From: Kribbella catacumbae DSM 19601
GTDB lineage: Bacteria > Actinomycetota > Actinomycetes > Propionibacteriales > Kribbellaceae
Direction of reading: 5' to 3'
Length of the DNA: 64,000 nt
Assembly: GCF_000372465.1 (NCBI RefSeq)
Contig: NZ_AQUZ01000027.1
Span: forward strand, 1-64,000
This document shows, piece by piece, positions 59,809 to 64,000 of this stretch (its first letter is position 1; each line of letters starts with the position of its first letter). Under the pieces are notes generated by a model that was not told where the DNA came from, did no database searches, and saw only the letters and a list, made by a program, of their open reading frames with translations. The position numbers and the translations under genes were made by a program.

Positions 59809-62094
59809 GTGGCAACGATATTGGCTCGGATTGGTCGGTTCGCCTTCAGGCGCCGTGGTCCGGTGGTCCTGGCATGGCTCGCGATCCTGGCCGGAGCACT
59901 CTTCGCCGGGTTGTCAGCTCCCGCAGCTCCTGCTGGCGATTTCTCCGTGCCTGGCGTGGAGTCCCAACGGGCGATGGACAAGATGCAGGAGCGGTTTCCT
60001 GGGTTGATCGTCGGCGCTGCTGACGCCAGGGTGGTGTTCGTGGCGCCAGACGGCAAAAAGGTGACTTCGGCACCCTTCAAGGCCGCTGTTGATTCGGCGG
60101 TCAAGCAACTGGCCGTTGGCGGCCAGGTGGAGAAGGTCGCCGACCCGTTCCAAGAGGGTGCCGTCAGTAAAGACGGTTCTGCCGTGTACGCGACTATGGA
60201 CTTCACCGTGCCGGCAAGCGAGGTGACCGCTGAGACTCGTAAGAATATCAACACTGCTGGCGACGTCGCCAGGGACGCCGGCCTGACGGTCGAAGCCGGC
60301 GGGTCGGCGATGGAGACATCTACGGGGGGCGGCACTGCCGAGATCATTGCGATCGCGTTGGCCGCAGTGATCTTGGTGATCACCTTCGGATCCCTCGTTG
60401 GTGCGGGTCTAACCTTGCTGACCGCGGTGCTTGGCGTCGCGGTGAGCCTGATGTTGACCTTGGCGTTCAGTGAGGCCTTTGGTTTGTCGACGGCCACGGG
60501 GACGCTGGCATTGATGCTGGGCCTCGCGGTGGGGATCGATTACGCCCTGTTCGTGGTCTCGCGGTACCGCGAGGAACGGGCGCGGGGCCTGTCTGCGATC
60601 GACGCAGTACCCCTTGCAGTCGGCACGGCCGGATCTGCCGTGGCCTTCGCTGGTCTGACGGTTGTCATCGCCCTGGCGGGCCTGTGGGTGGTCGGTATTC
60701 CGCTGCTGACCAAGATGGGACTGACAGCGGTTGGCGCGGTAATCATTGCTGTTCTGGTTGCGCTGACGCTGGTGCCGGCGGTCATCGGGTTCGTACCCGA
60801 CAAGGTGCTGTCTCGAACAGCTCGCCGAAACGCTCGTCAAGCAGCCGACGCCGATGCCCAGCGCGACACCGCAACCGGCGCGGAGGCCGTTGCCGGGCAG
60901 GACGAGAACCGGACCGGCAATGCCGGCGGGCGAACCCCGGGTGGTGTGCGCTGGGCACGACTTGTGCTTCGCCGCCCGATCGCAGTACTGACCCTCGGTG
61001 TGGTGGCGCTCGCGGCACTCGCGATCCCCGCCCTGTCCCTGAAGTTGGGCATGCCGGGAGAAGAATCCAAGCCGACCACGACCACCGAGCGTCGTGCCTA
61101 CGACGAGCTTGCCACCGCTTTCGGTCCGGGCTTCAACGGTCCGCTCATGATCGTGGTCGATGCCAGCACCGCTACCGACCCGAAGAAGGCTGCGGCCACG
61201 ATCGCCCAGAACATTGCTGGGATGGACGGTGTGGTCTCGGTGTCGCCGCCGATGTTCAACGAGGCCGGGAACACGGCACTCTTCGACGCGGTCCCATCGA
61301 CCAGCCCCACCGACGAGGCGACCAAGGCCCTGGTGCGCAACCTGCGTGACTCGCGTTCCGGGTTCACCGAAGGAACCGGGGCGACGTTCCAGGTGACAGG
61401 GACCACCGCGATCAACATCGACCTGGCATCGAAGCTCTCGGGCGCCCTGCTGCCGTACCTGGCCACCGTGGTCGGGCTCGCGGTACTGCTGTTGCTGCTG
61501 GTGTTCCGTTCGATTCTGATCCCGATCAAGGCGGCCTTGGGGTTCCTGCTCTCCGTGGTGGCCGCGCTGGGTGCGATGGTCCTGGTCTTCCAGGAGGGCA
61601 TCGCGGCCAGCCTGCTGGGGGTCGAGCAGACAGGCCCCATCATGAGCGCGGTACCGATCTTCATTATCGGGGTCGTGTTCGGGTTGGCAATGGATTACGA
61701 GGTGTTCCTGGTCTCACGGATGCGCGAGGCGTACGTCCACGGTGAGGCTCCGCGGCAGGCGATCGAGACCGGGTTCCGACACAGCGCCCGCGTCGTGGTC
61801 GCGGCTGCGCTCATCATGATGGCGGTCTTCGCCGGGTTCATCTTTGAAGTCGACCCCTTCATCAAGATGATCGGCTTCGGCCTCGCAGCGGCGGTCATGC
61901 TGGACGCGTTGGTGGTCCGGATGGCCATCGTCCCGGCCGTGCTCGCCCTGCTCGGCCACCGCGCCTGGTGGCTGCCTCGCTGGCTCGACAAGATCCTGCC
62001 ACGGGTCGACATCGAGGGCGAGAGTCTGAGCCGGGAACCGGCGGGCAAGCATCCCGCACCTGCGAAGGAGCCCGTGTCCGCCTCCGCACCTTAA
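59809..62094 (+). CDS. MMPL-family (RND superfamily) exporter
   Basis: A 761-residue membrane protein with the MMPL layout. One N-terminal helix (GPVVLAWLAILAGALFAGL) precedes a first extracellular domain. Five helices follow with GLAVGIDYALFVVSRYRE, a cytoplasmic linker rich in Ala, Asp and Glu (about 340-390), and then a second half repeating the plan with FGLAMDYEVFLVSRMREAY. The Asp-Tyr pairs are the proton-relay signature. It would export lipids or hydrophobic toxic compounds. GTG 59809 follows GGAGATCTCCT. Divergence from marR is typical of regulated efflux. A strong terminator follows. Confidence 0.88.
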   Translation: MATILARIGRFAFRRRGPVVLAWLAILAGALFAGLSAPAAPAGDFSVPGVESQRAMDKMQERFPGLIVGAADARVVFVAPDGKKVTSAPFKAAVDSAVKQLAVGGQVEKVADPFQEGAVSKDGSAVYATMDFTVPASEVTAETRKNINTAGDVARDAGLTVEAGGSAMETSTGGGTAEIIAIALAAVILVITFGSLVGAGLTLLTAVLGVAVSLMLTLAFSEAFGLSTATGTLALMLGLAVGIDYALFVVSRYREERARGLSAIDAVPLAVGTAGSAVAFAGLTVVIALAGLWVVGIPLLTKMGLTAVGAVIIAVLVALTLVPAVIGFVPDKVLSRTARRNARQAADADAQRDTATGAEAVAGQDENRTGNAGGRTPGGVRWARLVLRRPIAVLTLGVVALAALAIPALSLKLGMPGEESKPTTTTERRAYDELATAFGPGFNGPLMIVVDASTATDPKKAAATIAQNIAGMDGVVSVSPPMFNEAGNTALFDAVPSTSPTDEATKALVRNLRDSRSGFTEGTGATFQVTGTTAINIDLASKLSGALLPYLATVVGLAVLLLLLVFRSILIPIKAALGFLLSVVAALGAMVLVFQEGIAASLLGVEQTGPIMSAVPIFIIGVVFGLAMDYEVFLVSRMREAYVHGEAPRQAIETGFRHSARVVVAAALIMMAVFAGFIFEVDPFIKMIGFGLAAAVMLDALVVRMAIVPAVLALLGHRAWWLPRWLDKILPRVDIEGESLSREPAGKHPAPAKEPVSASAP

Positions 62095-62142
62095 CCCCTT
62101 CGAGGTCATTCCGCAGAAGGACGGTCGGCGCACGATAGAGGA

Positions 62143-62173
62143 GCCGGGCTCGCCTGGATCAGGCGAGCCCGGC
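62143..62173 (+). terminator. Strong GC-rich terminator hairpin after the MMPL gene
   Basis: A 14-bp perfect stem GCCGGGCTCGCCTG paired with CAGGCGAGCCCGGC around a 3-base loop, 48 bases after the MMPL stop. There is no long T-run, as is common in high-GC Actinobacteria. Confidence 0.75.
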
Positions 62174-62217
62174 CGGGCACGACCGCATCCACCACATCCA
62201 GAAAGGAAACCTTTACC

Positions 62218-63102
62218 GTGTCACGTCGCGCATACGCCCCGTTGGCCGAACTCCGGCTGACCGAACACGTCGCAAAGCTGGCCGAGGACCACCCGCCGAT
62301 CCCGCTGGACTCAGTGGACTTTGGCGTCCGCCGGCCTCGGGAGTTCGAAGCGCGCTTCGGGCACGTGCTCGACTACATGGCCCGGGTCGAGCTCGAGGTG
62401 GACCGCAATGTCCTCGAGCTGATCACGATGATCCCGAACCCGCCCGAGCTCGACCGGCACTTCTACGCCGACGTCTGGCAGCCCCAGGAGATCCAGCACG
62501 GACTGATCCTCGATCGGCTGCAGGTCGAATTGGGGCGCAGGCCTGCCGAGACGGATCTCGACTCGATCGGCGCCAAGCTTCGCATCTTGGGTGCGCTGTC
62601 CCACATCGGCGCGTTCCAGGACGTCTGCCGGATGCTCTACTACCTGACCGGCATGGCAACCGAGCGGTCGGCCGTACTCGCCTACAACCTGCTCCACCGC
62701 GGCACGCTCGAGATGGGCGAGACCGCTATCGCGCACACGGTGATCGGCCAGATCAAGCGGCAGGAGCCCGGCCACTACGCCTACTACCAACTGGCCGCGC
62801 GAGCCCTATGGTCCCAACTCGCAGGGTGGCAACGCTGGCTGGTCCGGTTGATGCGCGGCATCTCGTTCGCTCCGGTGGGCGCGAACAACAACAGCCAGAA
62901 AGCTGACTTCGGTGACGTGCTTGCCAGCCTCGGGATCGCCTACGACACCAACGACTTCGCCGACCAGATCTGTCGAGTCGAGGTGGAACTGCTGTGGGCG
63001 CGTAAACGCGGTCTAAAGGCCCCCGACTACGTCACCCGCGCGCTCCGCGAGGCCGTCGACCTAGCCCGCGAGCGGGCGCACCTGCCGCATTTGCACAGGT
63101 AG
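62218..63102 (+). CDS. Ferritin-like diiron protein, possible desaturase/oxygenase
   Basis: A 294-residue helical protein. The ferritin-like iron ligands appear as a Glu in the first helix (MARVELEVDRN), EIQH in WQPQEIQHGLIL, another Glu in LEMGETAIAHT and ExxH in KRQEPGHYAYY. That is the E/ExxH/E/ExxH pattern of acyl-ACP desaturases and related diiron oxygenases. The substrate cannot be read from the sequence. GTG 62218 follows GAAAGGAAACC. It has its own space between a terminator and the next convergent gene. An oxygen-activating enzyme fits the island theme. Confidence 0.72.
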   Translation: MSRRAYAPLAELRLTEHVAKLAEDHPPIPLDSVDFGVRRPREFEARFGHVLDYMARVELEVDRNVLELITMIPNPPELDRHFYADVWQPQEIQHGLILDRLQVELGRRPAETDLDSIGAKLRILGALSHIGAFQDVCRMLYYLTGMATERSAVLAYNLLHRGTLEMGETAIAHTVIGQIKRQEPGHYAYYQLAARALWSQLAGWQRWLVRLMRGISFAPVGANNNSQKADFGDVLASLGIAYDTNDFADQICRVEVELLWARKRGLKAPDYVTRALREAVDLARERAHLPHLHR

Positions 63103-63215
63103 CGGGCCAGGGCCGGCTACCTGAACAACCTCGGTCGAGGGAGTTGCCATGAATCTGTTCGGGAGATATTCGATGCTGTGCATCCGTGCTGCTGTGCCTG
63201 ATTGGCGATCGCCCA

Positions 63216-63656
63216 TCAGGTTCTCCCGAACTGGGAGGCAGACACGGCCTGGGGCGTGGACTGGAAGAGGAGTAGTTTGCGCGGCTCATCAAGAGACCAG
63301 ACCGCTGAGCAACGAGAGTTCAGATCGCGCAGCTCGCCGGCGACCGCGATGCTCGCGGCCAAGTGGAATGTAGCGAGTGCGCACCCGTCGTGAACAGTGA
63401 CATCTCGCTCGCTGACGTAGATCGCCCGGTAGACCAGGGCACCGCTGCGCAGCTGGGCAAGGTAGGACTCTTTCGAGTCACACGCGCCCGAGCCGTGGAT
63501 GTACACGCACGCGTCGTCGATGAGCTCGGCGAGTTGGTCGACATCAGCCTCGAGCATCGCTCGTACTCGCCTTGCCTCGAGTGTGAGAATTGCTTCGGTA
63601 ACGGCGGCTTCGGGGAGCAGCCGAGCCATCGCCTCGTTCACTTGCGATCTCCTCAT
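63216..63656 (-). CDS. NTF2/SnoaL-like protein
   Basis: A 146-residue cone-fold protein of the DUF4440/SnoaL-like group: RVRAMLEADVDQLAELIDDACVYIHG, SKESYLAQLRSGALVYR and a final strand ending in LLLFQSTPQ. Members are isomerases, cyclases or small subunits of ring-hydroxylating dioxygenases; no catalytic residue decides here. It lies 29 bases downstream of a VOC dioxygenase gene on the same strand, so the two are likely co-transcribed. Confidence 0.7.
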   Translation of the reverse strand: MRRSQVNEAMARLLPEAAVTEAILTLEARRVRAMLEADVDQLAELIDDACVYIHGSGACDSKESYLAQLRSGALVYRAIYVSERDVTVHDGCALATFHLAASIAVAGELRDLNSRCSAVWSLDEPRKLLLFQSTPQAVSASQFGRT

Positions 63657-63685
63657 GCACTAGTGGGTATGCGATGCGCCCTCTG

Positions 63686-64000
63686 TCAAGCAGAGTGCGT
63701 GCCGGTCATCAGGGCTGCGAGGTCCTCTGGGTGGAGGAAGGACGGTGGGGGCGGCGGTCCCCAGGAGAAGAGGCCTTGTGCGCCTTCGAGGTCTTCCGGT
63801 GTCCAGAGCTGGTCATCGACGATGCAGTCCATGTCGGAGTAGTACTCGCTGAAGTTGCCTGCGGGATCCTTCAGGTACCAGAAGAAGTTGGAGCCGCCGT
63901 AGTGACGGCCGAGCCCCCAGATGTGGCGTTCGGGGTTGTCCTCGAGCATGGCGTACGCGCCTCGACCGACGTCGTCGATGTCGTCGACCTGCCAGGAAGT
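63686..64000 (-). CDS. VOC-family extradiol dioxygenase, C-terminal part (5' end beyond window)
   Basis: The last 104 residues of a glyoxalase-fold protein run in from the window edge. HIWGLGRHYGGSNFFWYLKD and PAGNFSEYYSDMD supply the C-terminal metal region, with the His in RHYGG and the Glu in FSEYYSD typical of 2,3-dihydroxybiphenyl/catechol dioxygenases. A Pro-rich segment (WGPPPPPSF) follows. The frame is open to base 64000. This is a second, distinct type I extradiol enzyme in the island besides the one at 48264. Confidence 0.75.
   Translation of the reverse strand, partial: TSWQVDDIDDVGRGAYAMLEDNPERHIWGLGRHYGGSNFFWYLKDPAGNFSEYYSDMDCIVDDQLWTPEDLEGAQGLFSWGPPPPPSFLHPEDLAALMTGTHSA

Noticed and set aside
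63103..63215. Short plus-strand gene starting at 63149
   Set aside because: The frame has a ribosome-binding-like GAGG but its product resembles nothing and runs antisense into the NTF2-like gene.

Overview
This is high-GC actinobacterial DNA. The indicators are dense GC coding, GTG starts, ABC sugar importers without a local ATPase gene, a mycoredoxin and a mycothiol-nitroreductase-like DsbA, GH78 rhamnosidases, and a secreted intradiol dioxygenase carrying a chitin/cellulose-binding module. A soil genus of the Kribbella/Streptomyces/Nocardioides kind fits. The genus cannot be settled from sequence reading alone.

Layout. (1) 1-13 kb is a decayed accessory region: the right end of an IS3-type element cutting a hupE remnant; an intact AraC regulator with a secreted catechol dioxygenase; a many-frameshift NACHT-type membrane NTPase pseudogene; a tRNA-Lys 3'-end fragment with terminator beside a frameshifted tyrosine integrase; a DUF4143 ATPase with an iteron-like repeat array at its 5' end; a TetR remnant; an intact SF1 helicase-nuclease; and a scar joining the remnants of an mmsA and an MFS gene. 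(2) 13-32 kb is a plant-glycan (probably rhamnoside) utilisation locus: a LacI regulator, two GH78 rhamnosidases, two Tat-exported six-hairpin-type glycosidases and two CUT1 ABC importers. It shares a TGAAAGCTTTCA operator found at two divergent promoters. (3) 32-40 kb holds a P450/ferredoxin/ferredoxin-reductase operon with a divergent AraC regulator, a GntR regulator next to a deleted thioredoxin-reductase remnant, an NmrA-type reductase and a two-component system.

(4) 40-64 kb looks like an acquired aromatic or xenobiotic catabolic island. A five-gene minus-strand operon (bicupin, zinc dehydrogenase, MBL hydrolase, double ABM monooxygenase, PPOX flavoprotein) faces a GntR gene and a GalB/GalC/GalD-type meta-cleavage lower pathway with a type I (VOC) extradiol dioxygenase. 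A second long minus-strand transcription unit carries DsbA/nitroreductase-like proteins, an ECF importer with fused S and two ATPase domains, a class II aldolase/decarboxylase and a crippled 2-oxoacid:ferredoxin oxidoreductase. Further on are an alarmone synthetase, a creatinase-like M24 protein, a mycoredoxin, a MarR regulator, an MMPL exporter, a diiron ferritin-like protein, an NTF2-like protein and a truncated second VOC dioxygenase.

The most notable pattern is regulatory. A 17-bp palindrome TRTCAAC-N3-GYTGAYA occurs at the promoters of the bicupin operon (twice), the DsbA/ECF operon (twice) and the mycoredoxin gene, with a degenerate copy touching the marR start codon. Two of these promoters have TTGACA and a -10 box embedded in the paired palindromes. 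A different element, ATTGTTGACAAT, of the GntR/FCD type, lies in front of the galB operon and in front of the M24 gene. The island therefore reads as a two-regulator (MarR plus GntR) catabolic regulon whose substrate is unknown.
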